Shown here piece by piece: positions 32,363 through 39,693 of a DNA stretch of 64,000 nucleotides. The notes beneath the pieces were generated by a model. That model ran no database searches. It was not told the origin of the DNA and saw nothing but the letters and a program-made list of their open reading frames with translations. This DNA is from Micromonospora coriariae (lineage in GTDB: Bacteria > Actinomycetota > Actinomycetes > Mycobacteriales > Micromonosporaceae). The stretch spans positions 992,001 through 1,056,000 of the forward strand of contig NZ_LT607412.1 in the NCBI RefSeq assembly GCF_900091455.1. Reading direction: 5' to 3'. Each line of letters opens with the position of its first letter. Positions within the stretch are counted from its first letter, which is position 1. Position numbers and translations under genes: made by a program.

Positions 32363-32400
32363 ATCCTCGCTCGCTACCTATCGAAAGTCAATAGGTATCG
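32363..32400 (-). promoter_or_regulatory. Promoter with overlapping inverted-repeat operator for DUF2975-HTH operon
   Basis: On the minus strand TTGACT (32391-32386) is a -35 and GAGGAT (32368-32363), 17 nt on, is a -10; transcription would begin at the ATG 32356. The -35 lies inside an inverted repeat whose arms, 32372-32381 and 32391-32400, match at 9 of 10 positions (core TACCTAT/ATAGGTA). A repressor there would block RNA polymerase. Confidence 0.55.
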
Positions 32401-32489
32401 AGCCTCTGGCTATCCGATGCCGGGCCGGGCGCCGGGGATCCACTGATCCTCGGCGCCCGGCCCGAAAGCTGCTCGGCGGTGCGGGACAG

Positions 32490-33578
32490 CTACTCGCAGC
32501 CCAGGGCATCCCGGTAGCCGGCCGGCGACTTCCCGGCGGCCACCTCGTCGGCGGTCTCCCAGAACACCTCCGGCCAGTCGCCCTCATCGTTCATCTGGTG
32601 CAGCACCTTCCACGTGTGGCTGCTGCGCAACGCGTCGGCGGCCCGCTTGACGGCGGCGTCGTCGCCGGCCTGCTTCGCGCGCAGCCACTCGGCGATCCAC
32701 CCACAGCCGACCCGGCTGGTCACCTTGGCGCCGAACTGGTAGGCGTCGTTGGTGCCCAGGGCGCCCAGCGCGGTGGCGTCGAAGCCCGGAGGGAGCGGCA
32801 CCCCCGCGAGAACCTTGGCCGCCTGCTCATCCGCCCGCTCGGGCGTGACGATCTCCGCCGGAAGCGCGGCCAGCCAGGTGCGGGCGTCGACGCGCACGAC
32901 GTCGGCGATGACCCGATCGAACTCGGTCCGCGTCCACGTGCCTCCGGCACGAAGTTCGACGAAGGAACCGTCGCGGGGCTTCAGCATGACCGCGAAGTCG
33001 CTCGCGCTGTACCGGAACAGGTCGCCCGGCCAGCCGTCGACCTTCACCTGCTCCGGCTTGCTGACGTGGAGCCGATCCTGGTGGTACCCGTTGTACTGGT
33101 CGGCCGGGTACCAGTTCATCGACAGTTCGCGCTCGTCGTTGCGGAACGCGATGGTGCCCTCTTTCTCGGCGAACCCGTAGACGGTGGTCGCCTTCCAGCC
33201 GGGCTGGTCGATCAACAGCCGCGGGTTCTCCTCGGCCGCCTTGAGCACCATCGCGGAGTAGGAGGTTGTTCTCGTCGCCTCGGACGTGGGACCGGTCTCC
33301 GGGGAGGCTTCGCCGCCTCCCGGCTGGTCGGAACCCACCACCGAGACGGTGAAGACGACGGCGAGAACGGCGGCCGCGACGCTGGCGCTGGCGAGACCGC
33401 CCAGCACGGCGCGGCGCCTGCGGGCGCGTGTGCCCGGTGGTTCGGCGACGGGTTCGAGGGTCGGCGTGGACATGATCTCCTCCAGGAGGGTCTGTGCGGT
33501 CCCGTCGAGGTGCGCGACGACCTCGGGTCGGTACGGGTCGGCGTCTCGGACCATCCGGTCGAGGTGCTCGTCGGTCAT
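32490..33578 (-). CDS. CU044_5270 family protein, membrane partner of an ECF sigma factor
   Basis: The 362-aa protein begins with a cytoplasmic segment of about 55 residues (MTDEHLDRMVRDADPYRPEV), then R-A-R-R-R-R-A-V-L-G-G-L followed by one membrane helix, then an extracytoplasmic domain of 270 residues. This is the layout of actinomycete CU044_5270-type proteins, which occupy the anti-sigma position beside ECF genes. Its start overlaps the sigma stop by 4 nt. No ZAS zinc motif is visible in the N-terminal part, so if it is an anti-sigma factor it is not of the HxxxCxxC type. Confidence 0.75.
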   Translation of the reverse strand: MTDEHLDRMVRDADPYRPEVVAHLDGTAQTLLEEIMSTPTLEPVAEPPGTRARRRRAVLGGLASASVAAAVLAVVFTVSVVGSDQPGGGEASPETGPTSEATRTTSYSAMVLKAAEENPRLLIDQPGWKATTVYGFAEKEGTIAFRNDERELSMNWYPADQYNGYHQDRLHVSKPEQVKVDGWPGDLFRYSASDFAVMLKPRDGSFVELRAGGTWTRTEFDRVIADVVRVDARTWLAALPAEIVTPERADEQAAKVLAGVPLPPGFDATALGALGTNDAYQFGAKVTSRVGCGWIAEWLRAKQAGDDAAVKRAADALRSSHTWKVLHQMNDEGDWPEVFWETADEVAAGKSPAGYRDALGCE

Positions 33579-34141
33579 CTGCCCTCCTCTGGGGCCCGTG
33601 CGGCCATGACGTCGAGTACATGTCCGGGCGGCCTCAGATCGTCACCGACGAGATCACGCAACCGGGCCCGGGCCCGCGACAGCCGCGTACGGACCGCGGC
33701 CGGGCTCACGTGCAGGACCGTGGCGACCTCACGCGGCTCCAGGCCCTCCCAGAAGGTCAGCATCAACACCTCCCGGTCCACCTCGCCCAGCCGGGCCAGC
33801 GCGGCCCGGACCGCGAGCCGTTCGGGCACCTCGCTGCCCGGGTCGACCGCGACGGTGGCCCGGATCCGTTGCCGCAACCGCTCACCCAGCCGGCCCCGGC
33901 GCATCCCGCCCCGGTGGTGGTTGGACAGCACCCGCCGGGCCACGCCGTGCAACCAGAGCCGGATCTCGGGCTCGGGCGGCATCTCACGGCTGCGCCGCCA
34001 GGCGACGAGGAAGGTCTCGGCGACCACGTCGGCCGCGTCCTCGGGCTGCTCCACGCGCCGTAGGGCGTACGCCAGCAGCGGCTCGAAGTTGGCCGCGTAG
34101 ACGCGTCGGAAGAGGTCCTCGTGCTCGGTCCCGGAGCTCAC
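33575..34141 (-). CDS. ECF RNA polymerase sigma factor (SigE-like)
   Basis: The 188-aa protein has region 2 (VYAANFEPLLAYALRRVEQP, then DVVAETFLVAWRR) and region 4 (LGEVDREVLMLTFWEGLEPREVA with the helix-turn-helix VLHVSPAAVRTRLSRARARL). It is coupled by a 4-nt overlap to the CU044_5270-type membrane gene, which may regulate it. It starts at GTG 34141; the preceding minus-strand sequence has no clear Shine-Dalgarno sequence. Confidence 0.9.
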   Translation of the reverse strand: MSSGTEHEDLFRRVYAANFEPLLAYALRRVEQPEDAADVVAETFLVAWRRSREMPPEPEIRLWLHGVARRVLSNHHRGGMRRGRLGERLRQRIRATVAVDPGSEVPERLAVRAALARLGEVDREVLMLTFWEGLEPREVATVLHVSPAAVRTRLSRARARLRDLVGDDLRPPGHVLDVMAARAPEEGR

Positions 34142-34207
34142 GTCTATCTCATGTCCGGTCGAGCGCCGGTCGTGACGGGTGCGAGCCGGAAAAAGGCGCG
34201 ACGCGTG

Positions 34208-35242
34208 TCAGGCGCTGTCGTCGGGGGTGCGCTTGGCGCGGCTGGGCTGGACCCGCTTGGGCTCGCCCGGCATCTTCGGGTGGTCCGGCGGGTATGGCAG
34301 GTCGCCCTGGCCGCCGGCGGCGTCCCGCTCGGCCCACTCCAGCAGTGGGGTGATGTCCCACGGGCTGTCGTCGATGCCGGCGTGCGGGTCGGCCCGCTCG
34401 GTGAGCCGGGCCGGGACGGTGCGCAGGTCGAAGTCGTCCGGGTCGACGGCGGGCAGCTCGTCCCAGGTGACCGGGGTGGACACGGTGGCCCGCGCGTTGG
34501 CCCGCAGCGAGTACGCGCAGGCGATCGTCCGGTCCCGGGCCATCTGGTTGTAGTCGACGAAGACCCGACTGCCCCGCTCCTCCTTCCACCAGGCGGTGGT
34601 GACCAGCTCGGGGCAGCGGCGCTCCACCTCCCGGGCGAGCGCGATGGTGGCCCGGCGCACCTCGGTGAACGTCCAGCGTGGGGCGATGCGCAGGTAGACG
34701 TGCACGCCCCGGCCACCGGAGGTCTTCGGCCAGCCGGTGGCACCCAGCTCGTCGAGCACCAAGCGGACCTCCGCGGCGGCCCGTGCCGCGTCGGCGAAGT
34801 CGGTGCCGGGCTGTGGGTCCAGGTCGATGCGCAGCTCGTCGGGGCGGTCCACGTCGGCGGCGCGCACCGGCCACGGATGGAACACGATCGTGCCCATCTG
34901 TGCCGCCCAGGCCACGTGGGCCAGGTCAACCGGGCAGAGCTCGGACGCGCTCCGGCCGCTCGGGAAGGTGATCTCCGCGGTCGTCACCCAGGGTGGGACA
35001 CCCCGGGTCGGCACCCGCTTCTGGAAGAACATCTCGCCTTCGACGCCCTCGGGAAAGCGTTGCAGCGTGGTGGGCCGGTCCCGCAGGGCGCGCATGATCC
35101 CGTCGCCGACCGCCAGGTAGTAGTGGAAGACGTCCGCCTTGGTGAAGCCCCGCTGCGGGAAGATCACCCGGTCGGGACTGCTCAGCCGTACGGTGTGCCC
35201 GGCCACCTCGACCTCGGCGACCGCTGCCTTGGTGCCACCCAT
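34208..35242 (-). CDS. Stand-alone LigD-type primase-polymerase (NHEJ polymerase domain)
   Basis: The 344-aa protein is the archaeo-eukaryotic primase-like polymerase domain usually found in LigD. Marks are SPDRVIFPQRGFTKADVFHYYL near the start, FFQKRVP, the metal-binding D-E-L-R-I-D-L-D-P (D-x-D), SGGRGVHVYLRI (nucleotide and 5'-phosphate binding) and VFVDYNQMARDRTIACAYSLR. It has neither ligase nor phosphoesterase domain, so it is the PolD/PrimC form that fills gaps or adds ribonucleotides during end joining. Its basic C-terminal tail is unstructured. Ku is not in the window; LigC lies 13 kb away. Confidence 0.9.
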   Translation of the reverse strand: MGGTKAAVAEVEVAGHTVRLSSPDRVIFPQRGFTKADVFHYYLAVGDGIMRALRDRPTTLQRFPEGVEGEMFFQKRVPTRGVPPWVTTAEITFPSGRSASELCPVDLAHVAWAAQMGTIVFHPWPVRAADVDRPDELRIDLDPQPGTDFADAARAAAEVRLVLDELGATGWPKTSGGRGVHVYLRIAPRWTFTEVRRATIALAREVERRCPELVTTAWWKEERGSRVFVDYNQMARDRTIACAYSLRANARATVSTPVTWDELPAVDPDDFDLRTVPARLTERADPHAGIDDSPWDITPLLEWAERDAAGGQGDLPYPPDHPKMPGEPKRVQPSRAKRTPDDSA

Positions 35243-35248
35243 CCCGCG

Positions 35249-35254
35249 ACCTTA
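35249..35254 (-). promoter_or_regulatory. -10 element TAAGGT, leaderless start of the polymerase gene
   Basis: On the minus strand TAAGGT ends 6 nt before the ATG at 35242, with no Shine-Dalgarno sequence. It faces the msrB promoter, so the 47-bp gap holds two back-to-back leaderless promoters. Confidence 0.55.
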
Positions 35255-35277
35255 TGCCACGCCCCCGACGTTCGACG

Positions 35278-35283
35278 TACCGT
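35278..35283 (+). promoter_or_regulatory. -10 element TACCGT, leaderless start of msrB
   Basis: TACCGT (TAnnnT) ends 6 nt before GTG 35290, which would be the first transcribed codon. Confidence 0.55.
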
Positions 35284-35289
35284 TGACGG

Positions 35290-35694
35290 GTGAGTCTTGA
35301 CGACAACGAGCTGCCCCAGACCGAAGACGAGTGGCGGGTCCGGTTGACCCCCGAGGAGTTCCACGTACTGCGGGAGGCCGGCACCGAGCGGCCGTGGACC
35401 GGTGAGTACGTGGACACCAAGACGGCCGGCGTCTACAACTGCCGCGCCTGCGGGCTGGAACTCTTCTCCAGCGACACGAAGTTCGACTCGCACTGCGGGT
35501 GGCCGAGCTTCGACGACGCCATCCCGGGCCGGGTCAAGGAGATCGAGGACCGCAGCCTGGGTGCGGTCCGTACGGAGATCCGCTGCGCCCGCTGCAACAG
35601 CCACCTCGGGCACGTCTTCCACGGCGAGGGCTTCACCCCGAAGGACACCCGACACTGCGTCAACTCGGTCTCGGTCCGGCTGGAACCCCGCTGA
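35290..35694 (+). CDS. msrB: Peptide-methionine (R)-S-oxide reductase MsrB
   Basis: The 134-aa protein is a complete MsrB. It has two C-x-x-C pairs for structural zinc (C-R-A-C in YNCRACGLELF and C-A-R-C in IRCARCNSHLGHVF), the substrate pocket HCGWPSF, and the catalytic Cys in DTRHCVNSVSVRL near the C-terminus. It reduces R-methionine sulfoxide in oxidised proteins using thioredoxin. No msrA gene is nearby. The start codon is GTG. Confidence 0.96.
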   Translation: MSLDDNELPQTEDEWRVRLTPEEFHVLREAGTERPWTGEYVDTKTAGVYNCRACGLELFSSDTKFDSHCGWPSFDDAIPGRVKEIEDRSLGAVRTEIRCARCNSHLGHVFHGEGFTPKDTRHCVNSVSVRLEPR

Positions 35695-35742
35695 GCTGAG
35701 CGGCCACCGCGCGGCGGTGGGGGCGCCGGCGGCGTACCCCGG

Positions 35743-36333
35743 TCACCGCCGCGCGGCCGGCGGCCCGGTCAGCAGCCCGACCTCCGCGGTCCGGGACCGC
35801 TCGATCCGCCGGGCCAGGTCGCGGACCTGCTCGCTGCGGCCCACGTCGACCTGGGCCCGGGCCAGGTCGGCCGCCGCCCGCTGGTGGTCGGCGAGCACCT
35901 CGCGCAGCACCCGGTCGACGTCGGCGTCCGACGCGGCCCGCAGCCGGTCGAGCGCGGCGTCGTCCCCGTGCCCGGCGTGGTGGTGCGCGCCCGCGCTGGC
36001 ACCCGGGCCCGCCGTGCGCAACCAGCCGCGCATGGCGGCCAGCTCATCCGCCTCGGTCGCGTCGATCGCGGCGGCCAGGGTGCGCAGCGAGCCGTCGCGC
36101 AGCCGGTCCCGAGCCAGCCGGACGATCTCCAGGGTGCGTTCGCTGTGCCCGACCATCGTGCTGAGGAAGACCACGTCGATACCGCTCAGCGCGTCCCCGG
36201 CCGCTGCCGACCCGGCCGGGGACGCGGGCGCCGGTTGAGGCACGGCCGACGGGGTCGACGCGGGCGGTCCGGCGCAGGCGGCGGTGAGCAGCAGCACGGT
36301 GAGCAGGGGCGCCAGCAGGGTTCGGCGGGTCAT
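35743..36333 (-). CDS. DUF305 domain lipoprotein
   Basis: Starting at ATG 36333, the 196-aa product has a lipoprotein signal MTRRTLLAPLLTVLLLTAAC. A Pro/Ala/Ser spacer follows, then a DUF305 (ferritin-like four-helix) domain: IDVVFLSTMVGHSERTLEIV, then EADELAAMRGWL, then HHHAGHGDDAALDRLRAAS, then DRVLREVLADHQRAAADLAR. The His/Glu-rich helices are typical of DUF305, which is linked to copper and other metal handling in some bacteria. The usual first M-I-x-H-H is changed to S-T-M-V-G-H, so metal binding may be weaker. A longer frame upstream is not supported. Confidence 0.8.
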   Translation of the reverse strand: MTRRTLLAPLLTVLLLTAACAGPPASTPSAVPQPAPASPAGSAAAGDALSGIDVVFLSTMVGHSERTLEIVRLARDRLRDGSLRTLAAAIDATEADELAAMRGWLRTAGPGASAGAHHHAGHGDDAALDRLRAASDADVDRVLREVLADHQRAAADLARAQVDVGRSEQVRDLARRIERSRTAEVGLLTGPPAARR

Positions 36334-36395
36334 GCCGGGTGCTCCGATCACGCGAAGACGGCGACACGGGCGCGACCGGGGTCGCACCCGTGCGG

Positions 36396-37136
36396 TCAGA
36401 CCTGACTCCAGAGCGCCGGCACGTTCGGCGGCTCCCACCCGGCGATCGCGGTGTGCGCCTGCCGGCAGCGGTACGTCGACCCGCCGTAGGTGACCTGGTC
36501 ACCGACCTGGTACGCCCGGCCGGCCGCCCAGGTGCCGCCCGGCGCGGGCGGAGTGGTCGGCGTGGCCGTCGGCGTGGGCCGTGGCGTGGGTGTGGGGGTC
36601 GGGCTGGGCACCGGCCCACCACCACCGCCGCCGATCTGCACGTCGATGCAGGAGTAGAAGGCGTTCGCGGTGTCGGCGATGTTCCACACCGCGAGGATCT
36701 TCTGCCGCCCGGAGAAGCCACCGAGGTTGACATTGTGCGAGACGGTGGCGCCGGGCTGCTGGCCGTTGCCGTTGACCGAGGCGACCCGGGTGTTGCCGAT
36801 CCAGTACTCCCAGTTGCTGGTCGCGTGCCGGGCGGTGTTCACCCAGGTGAAGGTCAGCGAACTGCCGACCGAGGTGGCGGGCCAGCCCCGGCTGTCGTCG
36901 TTCAGGACGGCGAACTGGGCGATTCCGGCGTTGCAGCTGCGCAGGCCCTTGGGACCCTCGACGCTCTGCGGCTCGTACTTGATCTGCCCGCAGTCGGGCA
37001 CCCGGCCCTGGGCGCAGAGCGCCTGGCGGCTCGGCGGGGCGGACACGTAGCCGTGCGCCTGGGCGGGCGCGGCGACGGTGAGGGTGGCGGCGACGGCACC
37101 CGCCGCCACCAGCGGGACGGTGATTCTTCGACGCAT
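36396..37136 (-). CDS. AA10 lytic polysaccharide monooxygenase with CBM5/12 chitin-binding module
   Basis: The 246-aa secreted protein has a signal peptide 1-27 (ending A-Q-A) that exposes His28 as the mature N-terminus, as required for the copper histidine brace (H-G-Y-V-S). The AA10 domain runs to about residue 168, with the second brace His likely in TARHATSNWEYWI. A Pro/Thr linker follows (168-200), then a CBM5/12 domain (WAAGRAYQVGDQVTYGGSTYRCRQAHTA...W). The architecture suggests chitin oxidation. AAGGAG precedes the ATG by 8 nt. Confidence 0.92.
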   Translation of the reverse strand: MRRRITVPLVAAGAVAATLTVAAPAQAHGYVSAPPSRQALCAQGRVPDCGQIKYEPQSVEGPKGLRSCNAGIAQFAVLNDDSRGWPATSVGSSLTFTWVNTARHATSNWEYWIGNTRVASVNGNGQQPGATVSHNVNLGGFSGRQKILAVWNIADTANAFYSCIDVQIGGGGGGPVPSPTPTPTPRPTPTATPTTPPAPGGTWAAGRAYQVGDQVTYGGSTYRCRQAHTAIAGWEPPNVPALWSQV

Positions 37137-37139
37137 CGG

Positions 37140-37229
37140 GGCAGCTCCTTCTCGAGGTCCGGTGGGTGCCCCTCAACGTAATTTAAACTTTGTTAACAGT
37201 AAAGACCCCCATCGATAAATACATCGATG
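37140..37229 (-). promoter_or_regulatory. AT-rich upstream region of the LPMO gene with a short palindrome
   Basis: Between the LPMO and the CBM48 gene lies the most AT-rich stretch of this part of the window. It holds a perfect inverted repeat, CATCGAT-n6-ATCGATG (37210-37229), and AACTTTGTTAACAGTAAAG (37185-37203), an imperfect palindrome around GTTAAC. The first could end the CBM48 transcript; the second lies where a repressor or activator of a chitinolytic gene would bind. No DasR-type site is seen. Confidence 0.4.
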
Positions 37230-37244
37230 ATGACGAGTTTTCTC

Positions 37245-37520
37245 TCAGAGCCGGAGCAGGCCGCCCCGTTCGTCGACCTGGTCGGCCGACTCGTCGTCCA
37301 GCCAAACCCCACCGGTGGCGAGGTAGCGGAACCGGTACTCGCCCGGCCCGAGCCGCACGGTCACCGTCCGGGTGCCGTCACGGCGGGTCACCAACTCGTG
37401 CCGGCCGGGCTCCCAAGCGTTGAAGCAGCCCACCACGCTCACCGGACCGGGCGGGGTGTCCCGGGGCAGGCAGAAGGTGACCCGGGTCTGGTTGCCGAAG
37501 AGTCTGTTGCGCTTGATCAT
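37245..37520 (-). CDS. Isoamylase early-set (CBM48/AMPK glycogen-binding) domain protein, 91 aa
   Basis: The 91-aa protein is a single early-set beta-sandwich: TRVTFCLPRDTPPGPVSVVGCFNAWEPG (V-x-V-V-G-x-F-N-x-W), then R-D-G-T-R-T-V-T-V-R-L-G-P-G-E-Y-R-F-R-Y, then GGVWLDDESADQV. These residues match CBM48 and AMPK beta-subunit glycogen-binding domains. It has no catalytic part and no signal, so it is probably a cytoplasmic alpha-glucan-binding protein. Confidence 0.85.
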   Translation of the reverse strand: MIKRNRLFGNQTRVTFCLPRDTPPGPVSVVGCFNAWEPGRHELVTRRDGTRTVTVRLGPGEYRFRYLATGGVWLDDESADQVDERGGLLRL

Positions 37521-37675
37521 TGCGATCCCTCCCGGTGTTGCGGCGGTTCATCCGGTCTAACGGACGACACGCCGGAGCCGACACGCCGCTGAGGTCGTCC
37601 GGCTAGCGGCATTCCGCCCGGTACCGACATACGCAGAGGCATTCTGAATGCACATGTCCTGATACGGGGGTTTTC

Positions 37676-37936
37676 ATGGCTACCTGCGAGGTTTGCGGCA
37701 ACGACTACTGGATGGCGTTCGAGGTGCGTACGGTCAGCGGCGACGTGCACACCTTCGACTCGTTCGAGTGCGCGATCCACCGACTGGCACCGATCTGTGA
37801 GCACTGCGAGATCAAGATCGTCGGGCACGGCGTGGAGGTCAACGGCCGGTTCTTCTGCTGCGGACACTGCGCCCGGGCGGTCGAGGGCGCCGAGGGCGCC
37901 GAGATCCGCGACGCCGTCGGGGCACGCCCCGCCTGA
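37676..37936 (+). CDS. Small Cys/His-rich metal-binding protein, 86 aa
   Basis: The 86-aa protein has C-E-V-C (residues 4-7), DSFECAIHRLAPICEHCEIKIVGHG, and FFCCGHCARA: three Cys pairs plus His residues, enough for one or two zinc sites. It resembles actinomycete proteins annotated as prokaryotic metallothionein-like, but the fold looks more like a zinc ribbon (C-x2-C...C-x2-C with an intervening His). It is probably cytosolic. The function is unproven. Confidence 0.75.
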   Translation: MATCEVCGNDYWMAFEVRTVSGDVHTFDSFECAIHRLAPICEHCEIKIVGHGVEVNGRFFCCGHCARAVEGAEGAEIRDAVGARPA

Positions 37937-37950
37937 TCCCGCCCCTGCGG

Positions 37951-38111
37951 TACGGTCGTGCGATGCGGCCGTACCTGGGCGTCCTGCCCCCACCGCGCTC
38001 CTGACCGGAGCGCCGCGCCTCTCGCCGAGCGGTCACTGACCCACTCGGCCACCTCGCCGTACGCGCTCCGTCGACGTCGTCCCCGTCAACGGCTCACCCT
38101 TTTCGGAGCGC
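37951..38111 (+). promoter_or_regulatory. Candidate leader-peptide translational attenuator for the EamA transporter
   Basis: TACGGT (37951-37956) lies 6 nt before ATG 37963, predicting a leaderless 13-codon leader. Four mutually complementary segments follow: 1, GCGCTCC (37995-38001); 2, CGGAGCGC (38006-38013); 3, GCGCTCCG (38063-38070); 4, CGGAGCGC (38104-38111). Segment 4 contains the GGAG that serves GTG 38116. Pairings 1:2 with 3:4 hide it; pairing 2:3 frees it. The leader stop TGA (38002-38004) is in the 1:2 loop. Ribosomes stalled on the three leader Pro codons would mask 1 and favour 2:3. Confidence 0.55.
37963..38004 (+). CDS. 13-aa leader peptide
   Basis: The frame is MRPYLGVLPPPRS. 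The three consecutive proline codons just before the stop are a classic ribosome-slowing stretch (relieved by EF-P). The stop is embedded in the loop of the first hairpin. The ORF is called on the basis of the -10 element directly upstream and the RNA structure around its end; its short length alone would not justify it. Confidence 0.5.
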   Translation: MRPYLGVLPPPRS

Positions 38112-38115
38112 ACCC

Positions 38116-39060
38116 GTGTCCACCTCCCGTACCGCGCCGCCGGCCGCCCCGGCCCCGGACGTCACCCGGGCCCGCACCGGCCTGATCCAGATCACCGTCA
38201 CCGGAGTGCTGTGGGGCACCACCGGCGTGGCGGTGCAACTGTTGCGCGAGAGCACCGGGCTCAGCCCGGTGAGCATCGGTTGCCACCGCCTGGCCATCGC
38301 CGCGCTCGTCCTGCTGGCGTGCACCGCCGGCCGGCTCGGCGCGATCCTGGCCGCCCTGCGCGCGGCGCCGGTGTCGCTGCTGCTCACCGGCGTGGGCCTC
38401 GGCCTCTACCAGGCGCTCTACTTCGCCGCCGTGGCGCTGGCCGGAGTGGGCGTGGCCACAGTGGTCAGCCTCGGCCTGGCCCCGGTGCTCGCCGCGGCGT
38501 GGGAATCGGTACGGGCCCGCCGGATGCCCGACCTGGTGCGGCTCGGAACACTTGTCGCCGCCGTGGCCGGCCTCGCCCTGATCACCGGTGCCACCGCGCA
38601 GCCCACCACGGCGGCGCCTGCCCCGCTGCTCGGTCTGCTCGCGGCGGCCGGATCCGGCCTCGGCTACGCCGTGACCACCCTGATCAGCCGACAGGTGTCG
38701 CAGCGCACCGCGCCGATGACGCTGACCACCATCTCCACAGTGATCGGTGCCCTGACCCTGGCCCCCCTGGCGCTGGTCGCCGGGGTCGGCGTACCGGTAC
38801 GCGCCGACACCGTGGCGCTGCTGCTGCACCTGGGCGTGGTCACCACCGCGGTGGCGTACGCGCTGTTCTACGCCGGGCTGCGCACCACCGCGGGCAGCGT
38901 CGCCGCCGTACTGACCCTGCTCGAACCACTGACCGCGGCGGCACTGGCCGTGGCGCTGCTGCACGAGCCGCTCCCGCTGCCGGTGATCGTCGGCGGCGCG
39001 CTGCTGCTCACCGCAGTGGCCGCCACCTACCTCGCCCCCACCCGGGCGGACGTACCGTGA
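38116..39060 (+). CDS. EamA/DMT-family transporter, ten membrane helices
   Basis: The 314-aa protein has two repeats of five helices with the EamA pattern (GVLWGTTGVAVQLL at the start of repeat 1; AAAGSGLGYAVTTLISRQVSQR at the start of repeat 2; AYALFYAGLRTTAGSVAAVLTLLEPLTAAALAVALL near the end, a hallmark L-x-P-x-x-A). EamA members export amino acids or metabolites. The expected Shine-Dalgarno GGAG (38105-38108) lies 7 nt before the GTG start and is also arm 4 of the attenuator, so expression is likely controlled at translation. Confidence 0.9.
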   Translation: MSTSRTAPPAAPAPDVTRARTGLIQITVTGVLWGTTGVAVQLLRESTGLSPVSIGCHRLAIAALVLLACTAGRLGAILAALRAAPVSLLLTGVGLGLYQALYFAAVALAGVGVATVVSLGLAPVLAAAWESVRARRMPDLVRLGTLVAAVAGLALITGATAQPTTAAPAPLLGLLAAAGSGLGYAVTTLISRQVSQRTAPMTLTTISTVIGALTLAPLALVAGVGVPVRADTVALLLHLGVVTTAVAYALFYAGLRTTAGSVAAVLTLLEPLTAAALAVALLHEPLPLPVIVGGALLLTAVAATYLAPTRADVP

Positions 39061-39107
39061 CCACCGGGCCGGGCCGTACGCCTCGGGCCCGGTCCGACCG
39101 GACGGCC

Positions 39108-39113
39108 TAGGAT
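39108..39113 (+). promoter_or_regulatory. -10 element TAGGAT, leaderless start of the ElaA-like gene
   Basis: TAGGAT (TAnnnT) ends 6 nt before GTG 39120. Confidence 0.55.
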
Positions 39114-39119
39114 CGGTGG

Positions 39120-39575
39120 GTGCCCCAGCAGACCATCGAGGTCCGGACGGCGTCCTTCGCCGACCTGAACGCCCACACCTTCCACGACCTGCTCAAGCTG
39201 CGCATCGACGTGTTCGTGGTCGAGCAGCACTGCCCGTACCCGGAGCTCGACGGACGGGACGTGGAACCGGGCACCCGGCACCTCTGGCTGACCGACGGCG
39301 GTGCGCCGCTGGCGTACCTGCGGATCCTGGCCGATCCGGACGGCGTCGCCCGGATCGGCCGGGTGGTGGTGGCCCCGGCCGCGCGCGGCGGCGGGCACGC
39401 GGGCCGGCTGATGACAGCGGCGCTGGAGGTGGTGGGCAACCGGCCCTGCGTGCTGGACGCCCAGTCGCACCTGGTCGCCTTCTACACCCGGCACGGCTTC
39501 GCGGTCAGTGGCCCCGAGTACGTCGAGGACGGCATCCCGCACACTCCGATGCGCCGCGATGCCATTGACGACTGA
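39120..39575 (+). CDS. ElaA-like GNAT acetyltransferase
   Basis: The 151-aa protein shows the ElaA signature: LLKLRIDVFVVEQHCPYPELDGRD, then TRHLWL, then a motif A with VVVAPAARGGGHAGRLM, and C-terminal FYTRHGFAVSGPEYVEDGIPHTPM. ElaA-family members acetylate unknown small substrates. The GTG start follows the TAGGAT element directly. Confidence 0.88.
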   Translation: MPQQTIEVRTASFADLNAHTFHDLLKLRIDVFVVEQHCPYPELDGRDVEPGTRHLWLTDGGAPLAYLRILADPDGVARIGRVVVAPAARGGGHAGRLMTAALEVVGNRPCVLDAQSHLVAFYTRHGFAVSGPEYVEDGIPHTPMRRDAIDD

Positions 39576-39693
39576 CGATCTGCCTGGCATCGTGCCGGGT
39601 AGAGCCATCGCGGGAGCCTGCGAGTAGGCACGGGAGCGGGCATCTCCCGGCAGTCCGGGTGTCGTCGTCCGACCTCATCCCCCCGGGGGCTCC

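Noticed and set aside
39576..39693. Possible riboswitch ahead of the second LPMO gene
   Set aside because: The 118-bp gap has G/C-rich stems but none of the conserved elements of cyclic-di-AMP, cyclic-di-GMP or cobalamin riboswitches that I can recognise.
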